Part shown: piece after piece, positions 9,788 to 21,500 of the stretch
How the letters are laid out: every line of letters begins with the position of its first letter
Position numbering within the stretch: position 1 is the first letter of the stretch
Source: Pseudovirgaria hyperparasitica
Lineage: Eukaryota > Ascomycota > Dothideomycetes > Acrospermales > Acrospermaceae
NCBI RefSeq assembly: GCF_010093815.1
Contig: NW_022985559.1
Coordinates: 523,770 to 587,769 of the forward strand
Reading direction: 5' to 3'
Length of the DNA: 64,000 nucleotides
Program-made: the position numbers and the translations under genes
Notes under the pieces: generated by a model
Told to the model about the DNA's origin: nothing
What the model saw: only the letters and a program-made list of their open reading frames with translations
The model's database searches: none

Positions 9788-10529
9788 TCATTTTCCCTGC
9801 TCTGCCTTTTGAACTTGCAGCGAAAGCTGCGACCAGAAATTTTGTCCGTTTGCCATGTTCTTCGCGTCAACTTCTGCATCACTGTGAGCTCCCAATTTGG
9901 TATAGCTTGGCAGGTGAGTTTTACGATTCTTGGTCCATACGCCGCTACTTCGCTTTGATACCGAGTCCCCTTGCACTTTCATATGTGGATCGCCTGTCCA
10001 GGAATCAGCTACAAAGTGCGCGTGAACTTGATGATGGCTTACCGGAACCCGAGCCAATGGCTTCTTTGTAGTCTATAACAGTGTCAGCGTGTCAGCGATG
10101 ACTATCGTCGTAGCACCAGCGAAGTCCAAGAGGAGGCTACCTACTCTTTGTGAGGAAATTTTTGACTTCAGTGGAGTTGAAGCCTCTGATCGGCGCATAT
10201 GCAGGCGCGCCAGCTTTACCGCTTACTTGCGGTGCAGCCGGCACTGGTGTACTTCTGCGGTCGCCTCCTGCAGCGGATCCGCTCCGCGAATTTCTGTCCT
10301 GTCCGGCCCAAGCATTACCGGAGGACGAAGAAGGTATGGCTTGGCGACTAGTATCTTGACGGTTGGGTGCGTTCGTGCCAGAGCGGTCTTGCGTCGCGTT
10401 CTGGCCTTGCTGTCTGTTCTGGCGCTGCTGCTGCTGAGGGCCGCCCCGGGACCAGCTGTGTTGTCAATAAAGACTCTGTTGATGGGGTGCAACACGTGAA
10501 ACTTACCGATTCTCAGCCGCTGCGCTCAT
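9788..10529 (-). CDS. Hypothetical low-complexity protein (189 aa)
   Basis: Four exons on the minus strand (10507-10529, 10145-10455, 10043-10072, 9788-9993) fit canonical GT-AG introns of 51, 72 and 49 bp and leave an uninterrupted 189-aa frame. Seen: a Gln-rich stretch (GGPQQQQRQNRQQ, about 11-23), a Ser/Gly/Pro-rich disordered middle, then a more conserved-looking second half with RGFNSTEVKNFLTKNYKEA (about 98-116) and a C-terminal MANGQNFWSQLSLQVQKAEQG helix (about 165-187). No signal peptide or membrane segment. I recognise this as the pattern of a small conserved fungal protein of unknown function but cannot name it. The very short first exon (8 codons) makes the start the least certain part. 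Confidence 0.6.
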
Positions 10530-13500
10530 TGCAAGAGGGGCTCTGAAGCTTTGCGGTGTGGTGAGAGAGCACAGAGCTTGAGCTGGTCTGGACTGTAAGT
10601 ACCGAGCTCCAGTCTGAAGGTGTGTTGGATATCGTGGTCCGTGCACAGAAGCGGAGGAACGGAGGACTAAGTCCGGCTTTCCCGTTCTCATCTACGGGCT
10701 GCTGTCATTCATGTATTTTGAGTCCATACCTGTGCCATTCCCGTAGCTTTGTACTTGAAGGAACGATAGAGCCGTGGTTGAGCAGACAAGCGATACGACT
10801 CAACCCTATCCACCATACTAAGCGCTCTGTAATACGAGTCGTCTTCATATCAACTCTCTTCGCATACTCCACTTCAACCTTCTCATTAGCCACAAGATCC
10901 AAAGCGTTCCAGGCACAAATTTCTGATAATATTTTAACATTCTACTGACCATAGTAACCTTCGATCGTTACTTCCTTCTCAATGTCTCCAAATACCCACC
11001 TTTCATTCATGTCGTCAGTTGAACACATGGTGCGAAACACTATAGATATCAGCTTGCATTTTTCACCACCACAGTCTTCACGCGACAAACATGACGAAAT
11101 CTGCCAAGATCTCTGACCGAATTACAGCTGTTCTTGTACATTAAAATATTCCAATAGCCACCCACTAGAATTACAGCACGCCCAGCAGCATATACTCCAG
11201 TGATCGTAGACACTCTCCCAATCATTCTCGGATCTGAACGATATCGTCCCTTATCTATACATTTCATTCGATGCCCATCTTTCACCATTCTCTAAGCTCT
11301 GGATGTGTATCATTATATCAACGGTCCATACCTGCGCCCATACACACCCCGAACCCACAGTAGTCCGCTGCCAACGCCATATGATCGAACGTGGCGTGTA
11401 CCGCAAGAGCCACTGTATGTCCAGGAACTGTCAGAAGAAGACTTGGAGGAGCTTTGAACGGTGTGAAAAATGTCAAGACCTTGATCGAACAGCGACAATG
11501 GGGATAAGAGGGAAAAGAGGGAGGCGAGAAGCAGTAAGGAACTGGGCGCGTGAGCGGTCTATGGGGAAGCTCTGGTCTGTAAAGAGATAGACTGCAAGGC
11601 ATATGCAAAGATACGAGAAAGACGAAATGAGATGAAGAAAACGGCACCAGATGTATGCAGGCGTATCGAGTCGTGAATTTTGAATGCTGATGATAGCAAC
11701 ATAAGGGTAGGGTATCTGTATTCTCTCTTGTGTGCTAATCGCACATTCGACATCCTTTTTTTCTGCTTTTCATTCTTTGCTGTGCCATGTTCAATTCGTC
11801 GTCTCGCATCTCAACCATCTTGCCAGTGTTTTCCAATCGTCCCTCCCTACGGTGGCTTACCGATCTCTTCGGCTCTCCGTCAAGTATATAGCGAAGCTAT
11901 CATGTATCATAGAGTGAGAGTGCGGTCTTCTGCGGCTCAGACTCGTGTGTTGTATCCACTCTGGAGTCGACACTTGGAAATAATACTCACTATCAGCGAC
12001 ACGTAGTCCCCAAATCTTTTTCTCACCCGGTGTAAGTGTGCTGGCTCTCAGAATCAATTATAAAGCTACAGTGTGCATTGGTAAGATCAACGACATATCC
12101 CTCCCTTTGAAGCTCTAGACGAATACCGATGCAACCCTTGAGTAGCTGCAAGGTCCTGTTCCTGACATGACAATCGTTTAACTTCAGCCTCAACTCCGAT
12201 TTCATCGATAACGATTGTACCTGTTATAGTGAGGTAAGACCCTTTAAGGCCCTCGATTTTCCCGTGGACGCACCCGTGTGGAAGTTGAAACAGTAGCATC
12301 TCCGCGAAGGCGAGGCTTCGATCATCACACAATGTCTCATGTCTCGGCCAGTCCACAGCCTTGCAAGCTTTCTTGAAGTAGCCAGGAAGTCGATCGTCAA
12401 CATTGCTGGAACAACTTCCGCAAGAATGCATTCTTTCCCGGGCAAATATAGTCTACGCTCCTTGTCTTCTCAGGTAAAGTGTCGGAGTTGCAGAGGGTCC
12501 GCTCCTGAGTTTGGCGCGCTCAATACCCTCAGAGATTAGAGTTACTGTGACGACAAGGGGTGTTGGAAGGGTCATTACCTCAAGGTAGGTGAGTAGAGAT
12601 TGCAGTACTGAGGTTGTATTTCTCTGGCTCAGTCTGCTCGTATAGTACTTCTCGAACGACAAGCTCGATGTAGCCGCGTATGACAGTACCGAATGTGAGT
12701 TCTTCGAGTGCTTTCATTGCTCTTTGTCAGCTTCTATTTATGATCTAAATCAGAGGAAGCTTCGTTCTCGTACTGTTATCAGACTGCTAGTCCTTCACCG
12801 TGATCGATCTTGATTGGTTGTGATTATGGAGTCAGCCAGCAAGAGGCTGAAGTAGTGAAGAGGGAGAACATAGGTGTGTGTGAGGAACGGCAACACTTCT
12901 TCAAGTTTCAGAAAGTCAGATGAAAATGCTGTGGCGAAGAATAGTAAACGAGGCGGACGAGATACGCCCTAAGGCAAGTGGTTGGTCACATGCGTGTCGC
13001 CGGTGCGTGCGTGCTTGTTGGGCCTATCTGCGCTTCTAGCAAATTTCACCTTTTATATTTTCAAAAAAGTCAGCTACTTTCAGTCAGCGGCACTGATGGC
13101 TTAACTGCCTCCAACGCGCACACAATCTCGCTCAAAAAACCACGCTAGTCCCAAGCGCAGGTTTCTGCAAGAGATCCCAGGTTCAATCCTGGGCCCTGCA
13201 GTTTTGTTTTGAATATACATTGTCGCGCTAGGCCTAATCGGGAGATTCCAAGTGAATTCAGGGGTCGTAATTTTTCCGGTTCGTAGAAAGCGATAACAGA
13301 CTTCATACTAAGTTAGTACTAATACTTTTAGATAGTGTAATATAAGAGTAGAAAGAGGACACTGTATCAGTAAGCGACATGACAAGTCGTAGGCAATGAT
13401 GCGGCCGGAGAGCAAGTCACTTAGACTATGATTATGTTGGTCTGGAACGAGTGAGCCATCAAACTGTGTCAGGTGAGGAAGAAACGTCGTTGAATAGGGC

Positions 13501-13957
13501 GTAGGGTGTAATGCATTATAGTCACTGCGAGAAGCTATCATGCAGTGTTCCATTGCTAGAAAAAATCTTTTGTCGACACGAGGAAAATTAAATATCGAAG
13601 TACATTTGTTGCGAAGCTCAGTCACCTTTAACTGAGATACAGAACATAAAAGAGAATAAAACATGGCGTATGACCTGATGGGGATCCTGCAGCCCAAAGA
13701 AGAAGCAGCCCATCAGCGACTACAGCACACATGTACTAAAGAAACAGAGAAAGACGAATAGATTTGCAACTTGTATGAAAGAGTCACAAGTAGTCGCTGA
13801 AAGAAGAAGACGATAGATAGCAATACAGCAGTATCTCACGTACAGTAACATAGACCATACATCTTCCAATACCACACCATCTTCATCCCAAGCTACATAT
13901 ATTCACACCTCTCCGAACCTTCCTAGGACCTCTCGAATCATCTCGTCGATGTCCTTC
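10530..13957. other. Gene-poor interval
   Basis: About 3.4 kb with no gene that I can firmly support. It holds the promoter of the gene starting at 10529, a degenerate MYND-like frame near 12.3 kb (listed separately), a minus-strand frame from an ATG at 12716 that stops after about 45 codons, and a tRNA-T-arm-like hairpin near 13.18 kb (rejected as a tRNA). Base composition is near the genic average and there is no RIP-like signature. Confidence 0.4.
12087..12431 (-). pseudogene. MYND zinc-finger-like fragment
   Basis: From an ATG at 12431 the frame reads SCGSC near its start and then KKACKAVDWPRHETLC, which resembles the second half of a MYND finger (C-x3-C-x6-DW..H-x3-C). One usual Cys is absent: the YC of the family reads YF. 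The first Cys pair was not found in a connected exon. The rest of the frame (about 70 residues) shows no family. It is either a broken MYND gene or an exon whose partners I could not place. MYND proteins bind other proteins through this finger. Confidence 0.3.
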
Positions 13958-14339
13958 TCACGGACACAGCGATTGGAACTCATCCAAAGCCTCTATACAC
14001 ATATCAGTTCTCCTCTCGTTGAAACCACTCTCATCTGTCCTACGCTTATCAAACGACAGTGAAAGGGACTTGCGCTGCGCATCCTCCGCACTACATTCTG
14101 CCACAACACACGGCCCAGCGCTATCACCAACCGCTTCTTTATTGTCGCAAATGCATTGGACGTCGTTGGACAGACAACCGACAGACGAAATTGCGGCAGC
14201 AACGCAGGGTTGCTGTTCCCATCAGTGAAAGAAAGTAAGAAACGGGGATATAAAGACGTAAACATACCGCGCAGTTGGGAACTTGGGCAGCAACAGTAGC
14301 GACCAGGATGGCCAGAGTAGCGGGAAGTAAGAAGTGCAT
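13958..14339 (-). CDS. Small secreted CFEM-domain protein
   Basis: Exon 1 (14268-14339) gives a clear signal peptide, MHFLLPATLAILVATVAAQ, followed by VPNCA. A 55-bp intron (14213-14267) leads to QPCVAAAISSVGC, the hallmark spacing of CFEM domains. Cysteines continue as QCIC, GPC, AEC and a last LCP, giving the eight expected. A further in-frame 51-bp intron at 13993-14043 (GTAGGA donor, ACTGAT branch, TAG end) is likely, giving 91 aa; without it the product is 108 aa. CFEM proteins are extracellular or cell-wall proteins, some haem or iron binding, some effectors in plant-associated fungi. No GPI-anchor tail is visible, so it is probably freely secreted. Confidence 0.85.
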
Positions 14340-15039
14340 TGTATGTTCTAGGTCGAGGCTATGAATTTTAAGCCAAGGAAGAAGGTGAGGAATGATATGT
14401 TATGGTGTGTAACGAAACGTAGAGGTGTGGCATCATATATAGTCATCGCTCGCGGCGTATTTCAGCTCGAAAAAGGCAGAGATATTGAAACAGAGACATT
14501 CAAGCGCGTTAATGTCGTGTTTGCGGTCAGTAGAATAGGTTCTTGTAAGCGAAAGCGGCGATACGTAACCCAATCAAAAACATCAATAACAGATGTGGGC
14601 TCGGTATTTTGCACGACTTTGAAACCTCTCTAAGGAGCAAACTAAGACAATGAAGTCATGGTGGTCCTCATTCGTGCGTGTATTGCTGAAAGTGGACTTG
14701 ATAGGCACCAGTAAGCGATAGTGCTGACATTAGACAGGGGTCAATGTGATTGCCTGAAACGGCGGTTGGCGAGAATGCGATAAATTAAGCGAGCGAAAGC
14801 AATGCTGGTTTGTGTCTGAGAGCAGGAAGCGAGAATAGCATTTACTGTTCAAGGAGAGATCAAAGATTATGACGCCAGCTCACGAGTATTTTGTGTTTGT
14901 CAGGAAGTTTCTCGGGCGATAATACGGCTTGGCTATACGAGGCTGAATTCGGACTGTCGCCTGAAACCTGAAATTAACGGACTACAATAATTGACGGCGA
15001 ATGATGCTCGAGTGTTACTATGGTTTATGTAGCATCGAA
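14340..15039. other. Intergenic region upstream of the CFEM gene
   Basis: 700 bp holding the CFEM promoter (minus strand, next to 14339) and the 3' region of the xylulose kinase gene. No supported ORF or repeat. Confidence 0.45.
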
Positions 15040-16905
15040 CTATGATCCCTGGGCAGCGATTCTGATGACCTCATTTTCTACCATCTCGAAACCAGTCAAT
15101 GCATTTCCATATTGCTCAAAGACCCCTTCCGTGTAGCCATCCGCGACCCTTTTCACGAAATCCTCCTCTTTCCATCTCGCTTCTACGAAGTCCTCAAACG
15201 TCTCTCTTCCCTCCCTCCTGCATCCCCACACTGCCTTGTACGCACTGCCCAGAGCACATGCATTCCCCCCAATGTCCAACTTGAACACGCCTTCGGAGCC
15301 ACCAAGCACCTCGCCCGCGATTTTGGCGATCGCGTCATTGTTGCTGCCACCGCCGACGAGGTACACACGGCGCGGCTGCGCGGGAAGGAGCTTTCCCGTC
15401 TCGGTTCGTTGTGGGTGTACGAGATTGTGTGAGCGTAGACGTAAAGAGAGGAACTGTGATTCCACAATAGCGCGGGCGTCGGCTGTGGCGCTGGGCCATG
15501 AGTCTGTACCAGGTTCTACAGGTTTTAGGTCCTTGGATGTAGAGTTCCAAAGATAACGCCAAGAACCGGCTTTCACATTCGGGACAATTTCAGGGCGAGG
15601 GAAGAATAGACCAATGCGAGCGTTATCCTTCGAGGAATCCTTCTGGCCAAGAGCAGGGGTGCTGAGGAGTGTTCTGTTGAACGCGGCCCATATGTTAGCG
15701 TCTTCTGAGGATTCGAGGTCATTAATGGCATCGCGGACGTGCTCACGGGCGAGGCCGCCATTCTTATAACACAGCATGAACATATAGAGACCGGCTGTAG
15801 CTGGGTGGTTCATGAAGTGATATGAGGGATCTGGCTGGTACTGCGGGGTAGACATGAGGAAGGTAGTCGAGGTCCCCAGCGATACTATGGCATCAGAGGC
15901 CTGGAGAGGGAGAGCAAGAATGGTGGATGGGTTGTCGCCAGTGCAAACGATGACGGCGCAGTCTTTGCGGAAGCCAAATCGGTGAACAAAGTAAGGCGAG
16001 ATCGGTCCAAGCGTTTCGCCACCATCTTCAGGGACGGGGCCAAGCTTCTCCTTCAGTCCTTCCGACCCATCTTCACCAGCAACAAGAGCTAGGAGATCCT
16101 CCTGCCATCGGCCTTTGCTGACGTCCCACATGTTCATTCCGCCGACATCGCCAATGTCGATTGGCGCTATCTTTCCCATGAATATCGAAGCAATGAAAGA
16201 GGACACGAGGGATATGCGAGCAGTTTTCTTGTAGTGTTCAGGGTACTTGGTGCGGAAACGAAGAATTTGAGGTCCACTGAAGCGCTATCATGGATATCAG
16301 TAGTATGTTCGTTCCAGCCGTAGAACACTCACATGATGCGCCTTGCTACCAGTGACCATAGCCAGCCTTCCCGGGCTCCCTAGATGTAAATCGAATATCT
16401 CACATTGCTTCTGTGTGCTCGCATCTTGCCAATTTGGACTGTGTGGATGACTAAAAACACCGCCAGCCTCATTGCTATGCTCCGGACCCATCTGCTCCAC
16501 TAAAGTCTTCGCCGGATTTAGCGAGCTCATGATCTTCTCCGCATCTGTGCTCCAGAAAACAGTGCCATGCTGCATGCCAGCACCAGATATGCCTGCGATC
16601 CTCGAGAAGTCCAGTCCCTGCGCCTTTAGACGCTGAAGCACTAAGTCAAAGGCCTCAAGCCACATGTTATTCGGTGCGAATATCTCTCCCTCGGAGGGGT
16701 TGGTAAGAACGCCTTTAGTGATGCCATATTTTCTAAGGTCGGCATCGAAGTCGACTTTTGCTTCAAAGACGAGCTTGAGATCTGCCTTGACCACGATACC
16801 TGCATAGTTTGTCAGCGCTGTGCCCCAAGTTTGGGACCTTGTAAGCGCACCTTTGAGCTGTTGGGTACTCAGGTCGAATCCCAAGAATAGATCATTGTCA
16901 GCCAT
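15040..16905 (-). CDS. xkiA: D-xylulose kinase
   Basis: ATP-dependent phosphorylation of D-xylulose to xylulose 5-phosphate, the entry of pentoses into the pentose phosphate pathway; cytosolic, EC 2.7.1.17. Three exons (16851-16905, 16333-16799, 15040-16284) give 588 aa, close to the fungal norm of about 570-620. Seen: the FGGY-family start [14 protein letters not shown], split by a 51-bp in-frame intron, then [30 protein letters not shown] (about 95-106), the NWQDAST block, DVGGMNMWD with the likely catalytic Asp near 228, TGDNPST and [10 protein letters not shown], and [10 protein letters not shown] plus [11 protein letters not shown] near the C-terminus. Start at 16905 puts [11 protein letters not shown] at residue 6 as in homologues; an upstream in-frame ATG at 16938 is less likely. 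The frame is intact. Confidence 0.95.
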
Positions 16906-17344
16906 TATCGATATGGGTAGGGCATGTAAATCGTCCAAGCATATGTAGGACAGAACATGGGATCAGTTCAAAGTAGAAGAGAATGATCGAAGGGCGCATT
17001 ACGTTCAATTGGGCCAATAATTAATTGGGCGCAAGTTGAGACGCGGTGTAAGGTGGCAGGAGCTCCCCGGCGGGTTCAAAGAAGTGGGGCTTAGTGTCAA
17101 CTGCTTGTAACGTCAGGGTCCAGCGTGGTAGCGTTGCGCCAAGCCTCGTGGGATGATATTACCCGGTGTCCCAATCATCTATCAGCCTATACCTGTTCTC
17201 GCGTTTGGCTTAGATCGCCAGGCTCGTCGACACATTCATTTTTGTTGGAATATTCAAGGCATCCTTATTAAGTTTAAGTTACAACCTACTAACCTTAGCC
17301 TCTTAACCAAGATAATACAATGATAATCTAAGATTCATTAACTA
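16906..17344. promoter_or_regulatory. Xylulose kinase upstream region up to the retroelement block
   Basis: About 440 bp. The first 300 bp are of normal composition. From about 17250 the sequence becomes AT-rich just before the Copia LTR at 17345, so RIP-like decay seems to spill a little into unique DNA. No gene seen. Confidence 0.45.
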
Positions 17345-17504
17345 TATTATAAGAGAAACGGAGACGTAATTAAGGTCATTAAATATATTCTATAATTATA
17401 TAAAGAACTAAGTTCTAGGAGATAGAGTCGAAGCTATTTAACCGTTTAGACACTAGTTCTATTTAGAAAATAGTATCTCTTACTTAAAGTACCTTCTAAT
17501 AATA
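17345..17504 (-). repeat. Copia LTR, left copy (3' LTR)
   Basis: This 160-bp direct repeat matches 39013-39172 end to end. The left copy is decayed along its full length. Confidence 0.85.
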
Positions 17505-18003
17505 CTCCCCTATACTAGATATATATATATATTTAGTAATATTAGAATAAAGGAAAGCTTAAAGTAAGTAATAGTAAGAGATAGTACTAGAAGAATAAAG
17601 GAGAGATATAACTATAAGAGAAATAACTCTACTATAAACTAATTATTATCTTTATTTAATCTAGTAGTAGTAAGGGTAGTCCTTTTATTTCTATATTAGT
17701 AATATTATTATAACTTATAATATACTATATAGATATAACTCTATTAGTAAATAATTCTTAAATTATATAATAGTATATCGTGATATATTTAGACTATACT
17801 ATAATTTACTAGTTTTAGATAAGGGCTATAGTAGCTTAATTATCTATAAGAAGATAGAGAACTAGAATATTATAACTTATAAAGATCTCTTTTATATCTA
17901 GTAGAGCCTACTATAAGTAACTTATAGTCTTTAAGTAGACTATATACTCTACTTCGTAGGTTGACTTAGTAATATATAATTACCTTTTACTATTCTAGAC
18001 TAT

Positions 18004-18533
18004 TATAATAAACCTTCCTAGATAAGGGTGCGGCTTATCCCTAAAGTAGTCCGTTCTATAGAGTATTCTAGCTTTTCTAAAGGTAAAGAGTACTTAGAAG
18101 GCTCTAAGAGATATAAGTAGGTTTATAGTAAGTATTAATAGAGTATAAATAGTAACTAGCTAGTAGGCGAGTAAAGTAGTAATTATATTAGTATAAGTTT
18201 AAATTAATTACTATAGAACTATCTCTTAAGGTCAGGTCTAAAGGGTCTATATAGTTCTACTAAGGTCCTCTAATCGGAATACTTATTCTAAGCGTTTAGT
18301 ATATTACTTAGAATACTAATATTCTATTTCTAATTACTATATAGATTACTTAGAATACCTATTCTAAGTATCTATAATTAGCTCTTCCTATAGGTATCTA
18401 TCTCGGCCTTAGGTTATTACCTAAGACTATCTATTATATTATAGGTATCTCTTCTACGTACTATACTACCTCTTATACTACTCGTGCTAGAGTCTACGTA
18501 TCCTTCTATAGCTCTAGCTAGTAATTTATTATA
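18004..18533 (-). repeat. Gypsy-1 LTR, left copy (3' LTR)
   Basis: 530 bp, collinear with 24514-25043; differences are mostly transitions. The same family occurs as a solo LTR at 1639-2163. Confidence 0.9.
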
Positions 18534-21500
18534 TAATGCCCCTTCTAAGGTACTTCGTCCCGAAGTACTTTCGTAGTTACTTATAAGTAGAGGGTTATCC
18601 TAATTTTCTTTAGTAAGGAACCCTTCTTCTTTTTCTTCCGTTATACCTAGAGTTATAAAATTAGTTAAGTCTTCTAAATCTAATCCGGCGAAATAGAGAG
18701 TTACTTTATCTATTTTAATTAATTATAAAGGTAATAAAATACCTTTCCCTTACTTATTCTATAAGAAATATAGTTTAACTTATAGAGCGGTATTCGTAAA
18801 GTCTAATAAGTGTTTAGAGTATATTTGGCGGGGTCGCTCGGTAAGTAAGTATAGGATTAAGGCTTTAAGTAAATTATCTTATAAGTTCCCTTTCCTCTTA
18901 TTAGGGCTAGTAAGTAATATTTCTAGATAAGAAGGTTTATTCTAAAAAGACTTATCTTAAGTTAGAGAAAGAATATACGGCCGCTACTTAGCGAAAAGCT
19001 TAGTAGAACGCTTAGACCGCCTTTACGCGTCTAGAGCGTCTAGAGAAATAGTAGAAGCTATTAGAGTATCGTTAAAATAATATACTTTATTAGAATCTAT
19101 TAGTAATAGACCTTAAGGAGGAGAAGGAGCGATTTAAATAATAACGGAGAGTTACCGTTAAGGAGGTTCCGAATCCTCCCTTAGGTTTTAATAATTCTTA
19201 GCTTAGTATAGAGGACTAGGCGAATCTAGGTTTATTTAATAGAACTTCTATAATAGTTACTAGTAGTTCATTAAATATTCCCTAGGTTCCTAAGTATTTA
19301 ATTCGTATCCATAGCTCTTCTATTTAATTAGGTATTCTAGTATTTTATTACTAATTCTAGATTCTAGAATTCTTTTAACTTCGAATTCTTCGTCTATAGC
19401 TTTAATATTAGTTTTAATTTTTATATTATATAGTGCTGGTTCTAGTAACGAGATATAAAATACTAGGTATATCCTTATATTCTAAGGTAAGAATAGTTTA
19501 TAATTAACTTCTAAAATTTTTCGTTTTATTCGGAAAGGTCTAATCTTTTTAAAGTCTAGTTTACTATTTAGTCGTTATATCTTAATATTTTTCCGTATAA
19601 GGAATACTAGGTCTCCCCCCCTTAGGGATAGTCCCTTTATTCTCTTTTAATTTATATATTTTACTATTCTTTTATTTATAAAAGAAAGTTCGGTCTATAG
19701 CTCCGAGTATAGCTTATATAGCTATTCTACCTTAATCTTTACTTTCGGTATAGACTATTCTAGTCTATAATTATAGCTAGCTATAGAGTTAAATCCGTAG
19801 TTCGTGTAGAACGGTAAGGTTTTAGTTATTAAGGTTATCACGCTATTATAGGCGAATTAAGCTAGTAGTAGTAGTTCTATCTAATTATCTTATTATTTAT
19901 TAATATAGTATTAGAGGTATTATTCTAGTATCCTATTTAGAATCTCTATTTATCTATCTATCTATAGATAATAGGCTATCGATAGTTAGTAGTTCGTTCT
20001 AAGCTATTATACTAGGCTTTTCTAAAAGTTTAATATAAAGAGCTTATCTCTATTAGATATAATACTATTAGATAAACTATAGTTCGCTATAACCACCTAT
20101 AGAAATACATAGGCTATTTCTTCTACATCTATATCTTTCTAATAGGGTATAAAGTAGGCGTACTTCGTAAGCTTATTAACTACTACTAGTATAGCATTAT
20201 ACTATACTCGCAAAACTAGTTCCCTTAAGAGTAGTAGATCTATTATAAAATCTATAGAGATTATTTCCTAAGCACATAATAGTAGGGGAATTAGTTAGAG
20301 TTCTCCATATAGTTTATATCTATTAGATTAGCTTTTATTATATAAGATATAGTCTTATATAACTTCCTTAATAACTTATCTTTCCTTATAAGTTATATAG
20401 TATCTCTTAAATCTTTTATAAGTTTTTATTTCTCTTTAATATACGTGTATTAGATCTTCATAGAATTCTTTAATAAAATAGTAGACCTCGTCCCTTAGGA
20501 TTATACTCCTTCCCTTAGGGTCCTTAAATATAAATTCTTTCCGTGTTACTATAATATATCGCGTTAGTCTAAGGTTTCTATCTTTAGTAATCTCTAATAT
20601 AGTCTATTCTATAGTAGGTTCTTTTTACTCGTATTCCGCTTATTAGCTAAGGGCGTTAGCTCTTCCGTTTTCGGATCCTTTATAGTATATAATTTAGATA
20701 TTAAATTCTATAAGAAGCTCGTACTAACTAATTTATTTCTTTTAGAGTTCTTTCGTGGTAGTAAAGGTAGTTAGGTTTTTATAGTTAGTATATATCTTTA
20801 CTATATAGCCTAATCTATAGAGGTAGCTTCTCTATTTCTTAAGGTATTTAATAATAGTATAGAGTTCTTTTTTATAGATTAGCTAGTTTATTTCTAACTC
20901 TCGGAACTTTCGGGAGTAAAATACTATAGAGTATCTTTTCCCTTATTTATCTATCTAGGTTAACTACCCTCCGATAGTAAATTCTAATATATCTATCTCG
21001 ACTTTATAGGGTTTTCCTATTTAATATATCTTTAATATAGGTTTAGTTATAATAGACTCTTTTAATTATTAAAATACTTATTCTTACTTTAGTCTCTATT
21101 TAAATATTATATTTTTCTTTATAAGCTTATATAGTAGGGCCGTTTTCATAGAATAGTTATATATAAATTTTCTATAAAAGTTCGTGAATCTAGTGAATCC
21201 TTAGATTTCCTTAACTATCTTAGGTTACTTCTAGTTTTTAATAGCCTTAACTTTCTTTAGGTCTATTTATATTTCTCTAGGTATAATCTTAAATTCTAAA
21301 AATATAACTTTCTATATATAGAAGATACTCTTCTTTAACTCTACTAGTAGATTTACTATCTATAATTTCTAAAGTACCTTATATACGTGTTCTCTATACT
21401 CTAATAGGTTTCTTAAATAAATTAATATATCGTCTAGGTAGACGATTATAAAGTAGTTAAGGTATTCTTATAGCACGTTATTAATTAGTACTTAGAATAT

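Noticed and set aside
13171-13201. tRNA-like 3' half: CCCAGG/CCTGGG hairpin with a GTTCAATCC B-box, followed by T-runs
   Set aside because: No matching 5' acceptor strand or anticodon arm is found upstream, and the T-loop is one base short of canonical. An A-box-like match at 13097-13107 is too far away to form a normal tRNA.
13308-13697. Minus-strand open frame of about 130 codons
   Set aside because: No ATG at its start, no domain, no supporting splice sites, and irregular composition.
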